Shown here one piece after another: positions 23,087 to 34,660 of a DNA stretch of 64,000 bases. Below the pieces are notes generated by a model. It was given only the letters and a program-made list of their open reading frames with translations. It made no database searches and was not told where the DNA came from. The DNA comes from Pogostemon cablin. Lineage: Eukaryota > Streptophyta > Magnoliopsida > Lamiales > Lamiaceae. Position 1 is the stretch's first letter; each line of letters starts with the position of its first letter. The DNA is taken from the NCBI GenBank assembly GCA_023678885.1, contig CM042987.1:30838927-30902926 (forward strand), in the 5' to 3' direction. Position numbers and translations under genes: made by a program.

Positions 23087-23844
23087 TTCACCACTGGTGG
23101 TGGGGCGGACACGCCAGAGGCTCTGGTCTTTACGAGGATAGGTGAGAGAAATTTAAGAGTGAAGTTCTTATTCATAGTAACGGCAACGTGCAGTTCTGTT
23201 TGATTATTTGATGGAAGTCTTAAAAAAAAGTGAATGGGACCAAAATTGTAGTGAACGGGGCAAAAAGTGAAATGAGACTTTTCGTATGGGACCAAAAGTA
23301 TATTTTTCTTAGTTGTAAATTATAAAGGACTAAAGTTGGAATCGGTCATTGTTACAGTACCAATTGTGATACTTACTCTATCATATTTCAAAAAATACAG
23401 GACTAATTTTGATAATTAAAAATAATATAGGATTAAAATTAAAATTTTAAAAGTTATAGAACCAAAATTGAAATTAAAAGAATTAAAATTAAAAATACTA
23501 AAAATTACATGACCAAAATTGAATTTGGTATACAATACGAACCAAATATTTTCTCTCACATCGACAGTACGCAGCAGTACACAGCCTTATATTAATTAAC
23601 AAGTCCAAGATGGAAATAAATGTTGGGGGACCATAATGATTGTGAAAAATAATGTAATTGAGATTACATTATAATATTCTTTCAAGAAATGTTTAATTTT
23701 AAAACTTTATAATGGAAATTAAAATTTTAAAATATAATAAAAATACTACTAATTCGGTATCCTCCCATCAAGACCATTTTACATTTTTTTAATTAAATAT
23801 CCCTTTCTTATTAAAAATGTTATAACATTTCTTAAAAAATGTTA
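23087..23844. other. Intergenic repeats rich in GGACCAAAATTG words
   Basis: AT-rich DNA with many variants of ACCAAAATTGAAATT between 23225 and 23550, a pattern seen in decayed MULE-type MITEs. No gene. The minus-strand frame near 23071-23295 has no supporting features. Confidence 0.4.
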
Positions 23845-24048
23845 CTCCCTCCGTCCGCTTCTAAGGTGTACATTTTATTATTTTTGGCGCCCGCTTCAAA
23901 GGTATTTATTTTCCCTATTTAGTAAAAAAAATACACAATATGGCCCACCACTTCGCTCTAATACAACTATTCACTTTACATATAATAATAATATTCCTTA
24001 ATCAACGTACAAAAAACAAACGAATACTTTAGAACCGAATGGAGAAAG
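23845..24048. mobile_element. Stowaway MITE
   Basis: CTCCCTCCGTCCGCTTC on the left after TA; the right end GAACCGAATGGAGAAAG before TA is a degraded inverted copy. 204 bp. Confidence 0.7.
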
Positions 24049-25037
24049 TATTACTTTTTATTTATGCTGTGAACAATAAATATAGCTCACTATATCATTA
24101 TTACTTTTCATAAATGGAATAGTATCATTCTTATCCGCTCACCTAATTCTTTAAGCCCGCAAAAATGTATGTTTTGTGATTTCGGTTTGTCCCACTTTAA
24201 AATATACATTTTTTTTCTTATATCAATTGAAACCCTACACACTAAAATCAATACTAGTAAATGTACAATAATATTATATAATTTGTCATCAATTTAAATT
24301 AAAGTTGTCAATAAAAAATAAAATTCAACTATTCATTTAAATATTAATATTTTTATTTCTCAATACACGTCTTGAAGCAAATGTATATCTTCTACTATTT
24401 TAATCACATACAAATAATTAAAATTCTTATTAGATATGGTAGGTAGGTATGAAAATTCTTCACGGTGATATTCTTTCTTTTTCAATTGATATTTTTTTTT
24501 CAAGTTCTTGTTATAGGAAAATTTTGCACAAACTTTGCCTAAAGTGAAATGTAATTGGGTGCATGATGTTAGCTAAGTATGAGTATTTTATACGGAAAAG
24601 ACAAACTATTCGTAACTCAAAATATACTATAGGTATTGTCATAAATAATTAAATTAGAATGACATTAATTAATAAGATATGAATACTTTTGTAGATTATC
24701 CCACAAAAGTTTGCACCTTCATGAAAAAAATAAAAAGTCAAATACAATCATCCTTCATGATACACTTTATTTACAAAAAAAAAGCACCATTTCTTAACAC
24801 ACCTAACATACTTTATCATTTATTTATTATAAAAAGATACTATAATACCCCTAAAAATTATTACTTTTCTTAATCTCCGTGCCAGGAGAAGTATACAAAT
24901 TTTGTGGGATGAAGGGAGTACGTAATAATTCAGAGACAGAGACAAGATCAATGGATAGGGTAGGTCATGCCATCCCTATTTGTCCACTGGAAACCGAGTG
25001 AACCGGTTGTAGGTGATGTTCTCTCTCCTCCTCTTTC
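24049..25037. other. AT-rich spacer with decayed MITEs
   Basis: At least two decayed Stowaway-type pieces are visible (about 24150-24420, and about 24640-24918 ending GGGATGAAGGGAGTA). The last 100 bp are the promoter region of the tiny gene at 25131, with a CTCTCTCCTCCTC pyrimidine stretch just before the TATA box. Confidence 0.45.
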
Positions 25038-25045
25038 TATATAAG
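25038..25045 (+). promoter_or_regulatory. TATA box of tiny gene 2
   Basis: TATATAAG, 93 bp before the ATG at 25131, matching the position of the box before the related gene at 4776. Confidence 0.65.
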
Positions 25046-25130
25046 CAGCCTCCACCCATGTGAATCCCCTCACAAGCACTCAAATTTCAATTACACTATT
25101 CTCCAATTTCTTTCTATTAATCCAACAATC

Positions 25131-25535
25131 ATGTTTGCTTTCGGATCTGGCTGTGGTGTTGTGGTGGCAGCTTGTCCAGCGATCATGTATGTAAATCTAT
25201 TCTCTATTCAATTATACATCTCCCAATTCTCTTAACATACACCTTAATTTTACTCTATACTGCATGAGATATTATTCTTCTACACCTTTGAATAAATTAT
25301 AATTCTGACGTTATATTGTTAATTTTTCACATTTCCGTTGAGATGAGTAATAGTTTGTTAATCAAGGGAGTAATAGTTCATCCGTAGCAAGGAATAATTG
25401 ATATTTTATGTTTGTAAGACTAAAATCCGGAAGTACACCTATTTCAATTTATTTTCATTATTTATACTATTTTGGATTTATTATATTTATAGTATATAGT
25501 TTGTTTAATTGTGCAGGCGACTTAAACGTACCTAA
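25131..25535 (+). CDS. Tiny two-exon gene 2 (unknown family)
   Basis: Unrecognised family. Exon 1 (25131-25186) begins MFAFGSGCGVVVAACPAI and, like its relative at 4776, is exactly 18 codons plus two bases, ending at a GTATGT donor. The intron closes at a TTGTGCAG acceptor ending at 25516. Exon 2 adds the tail MRLKRT and stops at 25533-25535, for 24 residues with a hydrophobic Gly/Val/Cys-rich core and a basic end. A TATA box is 93 bp upstream, the leader matches that of gene 1, and GTTTGATCAATAATATTTG near 25725-25742 is a candidate polyadenylation region. The shared promoter, exon size, intron phase and tail argue for a real gene family. A function cannot be given; a membrane-inserting micropeptide or a structured RNA are both possible. 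Confidence 0.5.
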
Positions 25536-25824
25536 AACTTAGTGCACATGATGAAGGAAGGTTAAGGAGGATGCTATACTTTTGGGAGGAATGAAGCCTC
25601 AATGGATATTATCTAATTCCTCCATCATGTGCTTCTTAATTTGTTATTCTTATTATAATTTGTGTCGTCGTATAATTAAATTTTGCTTATTTGTGTTAAG
25701 CAAAATTTAGTGTTCGTCGTGATGTTTGATCAATAATATTTGTTTTATTATCTTGTGTTTCTCGTTTTTAAGCTATTTCTTACCTACCATCACAAACATT
25801 TTATTGATCTTTTATGTTATTGTA

Positions 25825-26090
25825 ACATAAATAAATTCACACTTTCTATTTTTATCCATCTCATAAATAAGTTCACACCCCTTAAATAAGAAAATACACA
25901 TAAATCAATAACCTCACAACACACTTTAATTTCAAAATTGTCACCCCTTTACAATTCACATAACTTACTTTATTATAATTTATTTATTACCTAAAAATAC
26001 CAAACTACCCATAAAAGTAAAGTAAAAAATAGTTTTTTCTTAAATTTCGTATCTACATTAACTGTGAATTTCTCCTTGGGACGGAGGAAG
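25825..26090. mobile_element. Stowaway-type MITE
   Basis: The right end GGGACGGAGGAAG precedes TA, and the left edge follows TA at 25823-25824. In reverse complement it aligns along its full length with the MITE at 46977-47246 (shared ATCTACATTAACTGTGAA and TAAAAGTAAAG regions), which has a documented empty site. Confidence 0.7.
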
Positions 26091-26763
26091 TAACTTTTAG
26101 AGTTAATTGCAAAAAAAATCACGAACTTTACTTCTATTCAAATTAATATCCACTTTAGAGAAATTGCAAAAAAGAAAAATCAATTTTAAGTATTATTGCA
26201 AAACACGTCCAATTTGTGAATAAAAGTGGAGTTCATTTTTGAAAAATTGATTGCGCACGTTTTGCAACAATACTCACAGATGATACTTTTTTTTTTTGTA
26301 ATTTCTCAATTAAAATTAATTTTTACCATAAGAGTAAAGTTCTTGTTTTTTTTTTCAATTATCCCTAACTTTTATAGTAATAGCATAATAATTAATTAAA
26401 GATAACAGGGTATCGTCTTGGCTAAATAATTTTTAAAGCAGCTCTTTTTTCATGACATTAACGAGTAGAACGATACTTAGTGAGTGGTGGGTTTATATTA
26501 ATATATATAGAAAAAATATTAATTTTGGTCCTTTAGGATATGTCAAATTCAACTTTAGTCCTCAAGTTTGGTAAATTATCAAAAGTGGTCCCCCGGTGTC
26601 CGACTTTAGTCATTTTCGTCCACTTTTGGTCCTTTTGTCCACTTTTGATCCTTAAAGTTCCGGAAAAATAATCAAAAGTAGACAAAAAGGACTAAAAGTT
26701 GACTAAAATGACTAATTTCGAACATTGGAGAATCACTTTTAAAAAATTATCAATCCTTAGAAC

Positions 26764-28145
26764 TAGAGCTGTCAAAATGGGTTGAGCCCACTGGGCCAAC
26801 CCGCCTCAACCCACCTTAATCCACCAATTTCTCAACCCAAAATTAACCCGCCCCACAAAAGCCCGCCCCACTTCAAACCCACTAAAGTGTGGGCTAACCC
26901 GCACCGCCCCACCAACCCAACATCAACCCACTTTTATAAATTAAAATTTAAAAAAGTGACATACAATTTTTAGATTTTAATATTTAAATAATAAAAATAT
27001 TATCACTCAATCCTACCCCGACCCACCCCCACTCACCCCTCAAAAAAAAAATTTTAAAAAAATATTTTAAATTTTAATATTTAAATAATAAAAATATTAT
27101 CACCCAACCCAACCCCCACCCACCCCCCACTCACCCCCCAAAAAATTTTTTTTTAAATATTTTAGATTTTAATATTTAAATAATAAAAATAATATAACTC
27201 AACCCTACCCCCTACCCACCCCCACCACCACACCCACCCACCCCCAAATTTATTTTAATTTTAGATTTAAATAATAAAAATATTATCAGCCAGCCCTAAC
27301 CCCCTACCCACCCCCACCCATCCCCCCAAATTTTTTTTTATTTTTTAGATTTTAATATTTAAATAATAAAAATATTATCACTCACCCCCAAAAAAAATTT
27401 TAATTTTAATATTTAAATAATAAAAATATTATCACTCAATCCTACCTCTACCCCGACCCCCACCCAACCCCCTCACCCACCCCTCACCCAACCCTACCCC
27501 CCACCCACCCCCACCCATCCCCCAAAATTTTTTTATTATTTAAATATTAAAATTTAAAATAAAAAAAATTGGGGGTTGGGTGGGGGCTGGGGGTGGTAGG
27601 GGTAGGGGTAGGGGTAGGGGGTATGGTTGGGTGATAATATTTTTATTATTTAAATATATTAAAATCTAAAATTTAACAAAAAATTAAATTTGTCGGGGGG
27701 GGGGGTGGGTGGGTGGGTGGACAGGGGTAGAGTTGTGTGATAATATTTTTATTATTTAAATATTAAAATCTAAAAAAATTAATTTTTTTTGGTGGGGGGT
27801 GGGTGGGTGGGGTGAGTGGGGTTGGTAAAGGGTGGGTGGTAATATTTTTATTATTTAAATAATAAAATTTAAATTTTTATAAAAAAAAATTTTGGTAGGG
27901 AATGGGGATGGGGTGGGGTGGGTGGGTAGGGTGGGGGTGGGTAATAATTGAGTAAGGGGTGGGTAGGTCATATGTGGATAGGGGTGGTAGAGCGGTGGGC
28001 TAACCCGCGGCCCGCCCCACCATAGCCCGCCCCACCAATAGCTCGACCCATCGGTAGCCCACCCCACCAAAGTTGAGCCCATCAAAAGGTGGGTTGTGGT
28101 GGGTTTAGCATTAAACCGCCCCACCAATCCATTTTGACAGCGCTA
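26764..28145. mobile_element. hAT-type foldback element
   Basis: It begins TAGAGCTGTCAAAATGG and ends CCATTTTGACAGCGCTA, and is flanked by perfect CTTAGAAC duplications (26756-26763, 28146-28153), the 8-bp signature of hAT insertions. The arms are long. The left arm has repeated units of ATTTAAATAATAAAAATA followed by C-rich CCCACCCCCACC runs; the right arm carries the complement, giving GGGGTAGGGG and GGGTGGGTGGG runs. No transposase frame is present. The apparent proline-rich and glycine/tryptophan-rich frames are translations of these repeats. Confidence 0.8.
27540..27960 (+). repeat. G-run arm with G-quadruplex potential
   Basis: Within the right arm of the hAT foldback element, clusters such as GGGGTAGGGGTAGGGG (near 27600) and GGGGTGGGTGGGTGGGTGG (near 27700) satisfy the usual four-run G-quadruplex pattern. 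They alternate with ATATTTTTATTATTTAAAT spacers. Confidence 0.7.
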
Positions 28146-28201
28146 CTTAGAACTGAAATTGAATTTGGCCTATACTATAGAACCAAAATTAATATTTACC
28201 C

Positions 28202-28952
28202 TAATATATACAGTCTTGCATATTCTCAATATTAAGAGAAGATCAACTTTAATGGAGTGGGATGATTGATGAGTTGAAAATGAGACACTTAGTTTAAAAG
28301 AAAAACTAATTTTAAAGATAGCATATCATCATTGCTTGTGTCATATCCTGATGTATCTAAAGAAAACTACTCTTATTTTAAAGGAGAAATATATATAAAG
28401 CAAAATTTAGATTCGTTGCAATGCTAAGTTTCACTAGTACAAATTAATAATATAAAAAATGATATTTACAAATTAAGAGGGTGCAGGAAGGGGTGAATCC
28501 TTAAAATATATATATATATATATTTAACATATTCATTTGGAGAAATACAAAATTTCTCATCCACAAAAATTAGGTAGAATGCATGGGAATTTACATGTTA
28601 CAACATGAGGAGTCATATGTTTGGTCAAGGAGTTAATAAATGTTAAATAAAGTTAATGGAACAAATAGTGATTTTTTTTAATTACTTTTTTTTTTTTGAG
28701 GAATTTATTCGTGGGATTTACAAGATTTTGAGTTTAAACGAATTTCATTAGGCAATTAAGAAGACATGATGGAAAGTGTTGGGCTTTTTCCTAAGCCCAT
28801 ATATTTTTTTTTGGCCCATAAGAAGTAATATTTGAGGCCTAAAATGTATTTTACCCTAGATTAAATGTTGGTGTTGGTAGCCTCCTTTCTCACACCAAAA
28901 ACACACATAAGCTCCTCCTCCTTGAAATCTGCTGCATTGAGCAGCCCATTTA
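28202..28952. other. AT-rich spacer, no gene seen
   Basis: Contains a short AT dinucleotide run near 28507-28523 and a GGGCTTTTTCCTAAGCCC hairpin near 28783. No coding or element structure could be supported. Confidence 0.4.
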
Positions 28953-29561
28953 GGCCTCCCCAATTGGGAGGTTTTTTGCTGAGGTGTCAATGAGAAAAAA
29001 CCTAAAAAATGGGTTTTATGCATCGGGGAGGTAGGAAGGTTTTTTTGTTAGGTTTCATTTAGGCCTTCCTCAATGAAAAAACCAAAAAGTAGGTTTTTTG
29101 AGCGCCACCTCAAAAGTAAAAAACCCACCTCCAAAACAAAACTCTTCCTCAATAATAAAACCAAAAAGTAGGTTTTTTGGGGACCCACCTCCAATTTCCT
29201 TTATTCTCATTTTATTTATCAGTTATATTTATTTAATTTTCAAATAAATTATAAATAATTTACTAATAAAATTAATTTAATTAATATTTTAAAAAAATTC
29301 GATGGATAAAGTTAAAAAATTATTATTAATTTTTTTTATTACATAAACATTTTTAATAATTAAAAGCATACATTAAAAAAATAATAATAATAACAGTAAT
29401 AAAAAACAGAAATATTAATTGTCAATTAGTAAATAAAAGTAAAAATTTTAACATGGAAACCTTATTTTGTGCTCACCAGATAAAATAAAAAATATAAAAA
29501 TATAAAATGAAAGTGCAGCTGCAGTGCTATGATAAAAAAAATAAAAAAATAATAATGAACT

Positions 29562-30766
29562 TGTTGGATTGTATACTAAAAGTCTAGCTTTAGTATGAAC
29601 AATGTCATAACAATATTCGAAATGAGAATCATTGATCAAATGATTGCATCTTATAATTTATTTTATATGCATGATGCAATAGTCCATTTACTTTATATTG
29701 TAGATAATATGTTGTGCGACAACACGCGGAAGATCATATTATCGGTTTCCTTATAAAGTATAAACAGATGCTCACAACTGAGATAGACGGAGACTCTCTA
29801 TCGGTATGGTTGTAGTGTGGTTTGGTATTAGCTTGTCTTGGCTATAGAATCACATTAGTGCACTTGTGTGTATTGAGCAGGACCGCCTGAGGTCGTTCTT
29901 CTTATACTGACTATATAGTAGAACTTGATCTCTGTTATTATGGAAGTTCGTGCTCTTAATCCCTATACAATAACCTCGACACGTAGGGCAGTATGTATTT
30001 CTTTGATTCATCAATGGGTGAGATTTATAAGTATTAAATCAACAAACTCGGTGAGTTGGGAAGTAGTGCTGTATCTATGGTGTGCTGTTGATTGTAGAAG
30101 GAATCCATGTCCGTCATAGGTTGATAATGTCCCCTTGAGGAGCTCATAAGGTTTATCATGTAAATCTTGCAAGTGGATTAATTTCCGGCATGATAATAAG
30201 GTTGAGTGGTACTACTCTTGGATAAGATATTAATTAATTTGAGTTGTCAGTAACTTAATTAATTAATGGGCATTGTATATCTTAAACATGGGGAGACTGT
30301 CGGGCTTATAATAAGAAGGAGCCCAGAACATAATTTTGGGATTGGACGGGTAGTGCAGTAATAATATTTTAGTGGACTATATTATTATTATTGGATTTAA
30401 TTAAAAGCTTTGGGCTAAGCTTGGTTAATTAAATTCAATTGAGGCCCAACCCAATTTCTCCTCCTGGTCCCTGCTGTAGCCCAAGTATATAAGTCATCTC
30501 AGTTCCTGTTAAACCTAAGTCAGTGCCTCATTTGACATACGGGAGAGAACAGAGAGCATATTGAGAAGACTCTGGGGATTGTTGACCACCCAACACCAGA
30601 GTTGACTTTGGGACATATAGTAGAAGATCAGAGGTGTTCTTCACTGCTGTTCATCTTCTACATCGACCCAGAAGTACGGTAAACATGATTTTATTTCTTC
30701 CGCTGTATATGTTTGCCTGATATCCTAAACGCATCACGTTGATCCAAACGATCCAATTGCCCAACA
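29562..30766 (+). mobile_element. 5' LTR
   Basis: 1205 bp, TGTTGG to CCAACA. TATATAAG at 30486-30493 in a GTATATAAGTCATCTCAG context is shared with the solo LTRs at 12097 and 57244 and probably marks the promoter. The small open frames inside it are repeated exactly in the 3' LTR and are not genes. Confidence 0.9.
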
Positions 30767-30768
30767 AT

Positions 30769-30780
30769 TGGTATCAGAGC
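30769..30780 (+). other. Primer binding site (initiator tRNA-Met)
   Basis: TGGTATCAGAGC begins two bases after the end of the 5' LTR; it is the standard copia primer site for minus-strand synthesis. Confidence 0.9.
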
Positions 30781-31062
30781 GTTGGTTTCGTGGTGAAACG
30801 TGAGACGTTGGTTTGGGTTTTTGTAATTATATGATTATTTGTAATGATCTGGATATAATTGCTTGTTGTTGTATGTTCTCGTGTTTCAATTATCATCGAA
30901 AGTTTAAGGCATGGTGAAAGGGATTGCATATGTGTGAATAATACATTATTCCTATGTGCTTTATTCGATGAAATTGTGTGTGATTATTGTAATTGTACAC
31001 TCTGTACACACACGGAGAAACTATCATCGATGGTTTTTGCTTGCTGGACACTATTCCCACAC

Positions 31063-31770
31063 GACTGTTGACCACGGGGTCAAGAAGGCGATGACGTTGG
31101 AGAAGTTCACGGACTGGCGGCGAACTGGGCGGTGGCGGCCTCGGACGGATCGCGACGGCGCGTAGTGTCTGGATCGTCGTGTGCAGGGAGCGGCGGGGAG
31201 CGAGTCAGTTGACGCTCCCAGGCGAGTTCACGGCGAGGAACGACGGCGTCAGAACTGATCTGGACAGCCGATTCTGGGAGTCTTCGAACAGGACGGTGAG
31301 CCTCGCAGCGGGAGTTCACGAGTCAGCTGCGGGATCCGGCGTGGCAGCAGCATCAAATCAGTTGCGGCGCGATGATTCGTGATGGCAGCGGTAAACGCTA
31401 CTGACCGGCGTTCGGGAGCGGTCTGAACAGAGTCAAGAGTCGATCTGAACGAGACTCAAGTTGACCTGGTCGAAGACGTGAGTCGCTGCATCAGATTCCG
31501 AGCGAGACGATGGGCGCTGCGTTCTGGGCAGTCGCGAACGGAACTTCCGCCGATAGCGGCGGCCGTGGGACCAGAAGGCACCGGTGGAGGCTGGGAATTG
31601 GAGAGATTGCGGCTGGAATCCATGGCGGCTGGCGGCCGGTGGACGGGCAGCGAGGAAGCAAGGCGGCTGTCGGCGCGGCTCAATTCCGGTTACTGTGGGA
31701 AGGTCCGCCGGTTGAAGTCGCCGGTGATAGCTGCGTGAAGAAGAAACAGCGGCTGAAGCATTAGGGCAGC
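31063..31770 (+). other. GC-rich leader segment of the copia element
   Basis: About 700 bp strongly GC-rich in an otherwise AT-rich element, placed where gag would be expected. Open frames occur on both strands and several frames at once, as high GC content predicts, and none shows a CCHC zinc knuckle or other gag feature. It might be captured host sequence (GGCGGCTGGCGGCCGGTGG-like stretches) or a structured leader. I do not assign a product. Confidence 0.5.
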
Positions 31771-31930
31771 AATTCAAGGGCCCAATTTCTTGGTTTTGGG
31801 CTTTCTTGATGGGCTGTGGAATTTAGGCTGCCCCTTTGGACTTAGATTCAATTTGGTTTTGGGTTGTTTTTAAAAGGCCCAATTTTAATTGATAGCATAT
31901 GGGATGCTGAGCCTAATTTTCTGCTGGACC

Positions 31931-32190
31931 TATTAATTTTAATTTGGTTTTGGGCTATTGGGCCTAATTTTAATTAAAATGGTAATGGGCTGCTCTATTA
32001 ATTTTAATTTGGTTTTGGGCTATTGGGCCTAATTTTAATTAAAATGGTAATGGGCTGCTCTATTAATTTTAATTTGGTTTTGGGCTATTGGGCCTAATTT
32101 TAATTAAAATGGTAATGGGCTGCTCTATTCATTTTAATTTGGTTTTGGGCTATTGGGCCTAATTTTAATTAAAATGGTAATGGGCTGCTA
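31931..32190 (+). repeat. Four tandem 65-bp repeats
   Basis: Four nearly identical 65-bp units start at 31931, 31996, 32061 and 32126. Each contains TTTTGGGCTATTGGGCC and AATGGGCTGCTC, so TGGGC(C/T) occurs three times per unit. The motif continues more loosely on both sides (31780-32360). Confidence 0.9.
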
Positions 32191-32559
32191 GGCAATATTA
32201 ATGGCTGGATTTAATTAATTGTGGGTATTATGTTGGGCCTGGTTTTAAATATTGGGCTAGACCTTTATAAAAAAATTGGCAAGATAAATGGGCTTAATTA
32301 TTTTAATAATGGGCTGCTCATTTTATGCTAATAATGTTTGGGTCGGCTGGGCCTATTTAATTGATCCAACATATTATGCAATTAATTAATATTATATAAC
32401 TGATTAATTGATTTAATTGTCAATTATTGTTGTATATGTAAAAGGCATGTTCTATGTGATTTATTTATTTAAATTGCTGTTAATAGAAACATGTCTATTT
32501 TGTATATTTTATTCTGGAATATTATATGCATGTTAAAACCCTCGGTAATTAAATAACTA

Positions 32560-34120
32560 AGTGGGAGAGGGGATTGGTAATAAATTCCCACGGCCTCCAT
32601 TATTGGTTTGTTAGCAATGTGAATAGACTTGCGCGTCGGCATTAGAGCCTTCCTCCCCATCGGATGAGTTTATTCATGGATTGCTGGAACAGACTTCATT
32701 AAATAATTACGTTTGTAATGTGATGCATATGAACTTGCGCGTTGGCTATAGTGCCTTCCTCCCTATCGGATGAGTTTATATGCGGTTCACTGGTACAAAC
32801 TTGTAATTGATGACTGTAGAAAGTTATCCGAGCGCGTGTGTACTTCTCCATCTGTAAGGCACACAAGCTTGGGCCGCGGACTTAGGGTCAAATAATGGTG
32901 TACACTTAGATGTAAATAATAAGTATCCTCCCCATCGGAGTCACTGCTTTTATTTGCATGGCTAAAGAGGAACCGACTATTAATTATTTTGTCATAAAGT
33001 TAGGTTGACAAATGAAATTAATGGGTAAAACCTTCTCTTGTAAATGTTCGGGTTTGTAAACGTCCACACTATCGTGGCTTGCAGACTCACGGTGCTTGAG
33101 ATGTCGGTGAATTTTATTTTATATTGCTTTGAGGGAATCAATATAAAAGGATAAAATTCGAAGATTTGATCGGTAAATTTAATTGTGATTCTCTGAATTT
33201 CGAATGGTTTTATTTCACTAATTATTAACTAAAAGACATTATATTTACTCGTCCAAATTAAATGATTAGAAAAGAATCTTGGTTTTGAAAATTTACTTCT
33301 TAAGAAAATACAAGTGTGTTCTCACAAAGGACGTCTCATGATGCCGTTAATGTCTCTAGTGAAGAGATGAGAGGTTCATAGAAATATGATGGTCTCATGT
33401 AACTCTTCGGATACTCGAGTAATTTAAAAGGTAATAGGTCATGATAGAATTTGATGAATGTATTGGAAAAATATGGAATAAAAGTTGAAGGGGAAACCTA
33501 AGTCAATTTATTTTCCATAATTACCTAGATGTTTTGAGTAAGTTCCACCTCAATTACAAGAGGATGTAAATGGTGGGAAACTTCTAACAAAACATGTGGC
33601 AAAGGAAAACCATTTTCATCATAAAGTGAACAAGTTTAATATCTTATTTACTAATGGCTTAAACATGATTAGTGATGGCATCTACTGACACGAAGTGTGT
33701 AGATACTGGAATCACTAAATGTTTATTACTAAGTGAGGATAAGATAGTTATGACATGGGAAAAACTACGAAGGTAGTGGCTATTGCAGTGGGAGTTATTT
33801 ATCTATCTTATGATAGGAATAAATGATTGATTATGAGAAATTATCTTTTCGTACGTTTCATAGAAAGAATTTAATTTTGGTTTCTATGCATTAACGGATG
33901 GATACTTCATTTCATTTAAATGACATGGTCATAGAAATGAGGAATGAGGCTATAATCCGTTAAAGTACATTGGTGGATAATTTGGATACTCTTGAATCAT
34001 GCACATCCCACAGATGCAATAAATAGTAATTAATAATGCATCTTCTAATATTAGTAAGAGAAAGGAACCTTCAAAGATGAACTAAACATACATTTGGCGT
34101 CTATGACTAATTCATTTTAC
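32560..34120 (+). other. Untranslated and decayed gag region of the copia element
   Basis: It contains two related leader blocks with GCCTTCCTCCC and ATCGGATGAGTTTAT (about 32629-32672 and 32728-32776). After that comes sequence where gag and protease should lie but no domain can be recognised in any frame. Confidence 0.4.
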
Positions 34121-34139
34121 TTAAGTAGGATTCAAAAGT

Positions 34140-34660
34140 TGATAGCCGATAGACCGTAAGGTTTATCTGAAGTGGAAACTATCGGACTTGCGAGTCTTGC
34201 TTGGAAGTAAAAATGATTAACTGCCTTTTCAAGGCTGTGGGGTGTAGAGCCAAAGATATATATGTTGGAATTAGTTCATTCTGATTCAAGCGGACCTAAT
34301 ATTATCCAGGCAAGAGGTGGTTAAGAATATTCGAAGATTATTCTGGATACCAATACATTTATTTGATGCACTGCATGTCTAAGTTCTTGGATTAATTCAA
34401 GAATTGAAAGGCTGGTACAGTGAAGCGTCATGGAAAATATATTACGTCATTACGATTTAATCATGATGGCAAATACCTCAAGGGATAGTTAGCAGCTATT
34501 AATCAGAAGTAGAGATTAAATCTCAAGTAGACTACACCGGGCTTGCCCCAGCTGAATGGTGTGGTGGGTAGAAGGTATAAGGCTCTTATGGTTATGATTA
34601 GATAGATGATGAATTATTTGGAATAATTAAATTCATTTTATGGATATGCCCTAGGTACAG
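34140..34660 (+). pseudogene. Copia integrase remnant
   Basis: With stops and frame changes, peptides resembling the pre-integrase and integrase core are visible. A GLASLAWK-like stretch stands where copia has CESCLLGK. LELVHSDSSGP (34265-34300) corresponds to the conserved LELVHSDVCGP, and RYQYIYLMH lies nearby. An aspartate of the catalytic core is visible but the frame is broken, so no active enzyme could be made. Its position ahead of reverse transcriptase places the element in Ty1/copia. Confidence 0.65.

Larger units (their letters stand above)
26508..28201. mobile_element. MULE-type MITE split by a hAT foldback element
   Basis: The ends AAATATTAATTTTGGTCC and its inverted relative CCAAAATTAATATTTACCC are bounded by TAATATATA on both sides (26499-26507 and 28202-28210), a 9-bp duplication. 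The interior left arm has repeated TTTTGGTCC/GTCCACTTTTG blocks. It is interrupted by the 1382-bp element at 26764-28145; without it the MITE is about 300 bp. Confidence 0.6.

Noticed and set aside
26782..28127. Proline-rich and Trp/Gly-rich proteins
   Set aside because: Translations of the C-rich and G-rich arms of the foldback element.
29925..30119. Identical 64-residue frame here and at 36902
   Set aside because: Identity is due to the two LTRs of one retrotransposon, not to a duplicated gene.
31107..31777. Overlapping open frames on both strands in the GC-rich leader
   Set aside because: Several frames open at once is expected from GC composition; no domain or start context supports a protein.
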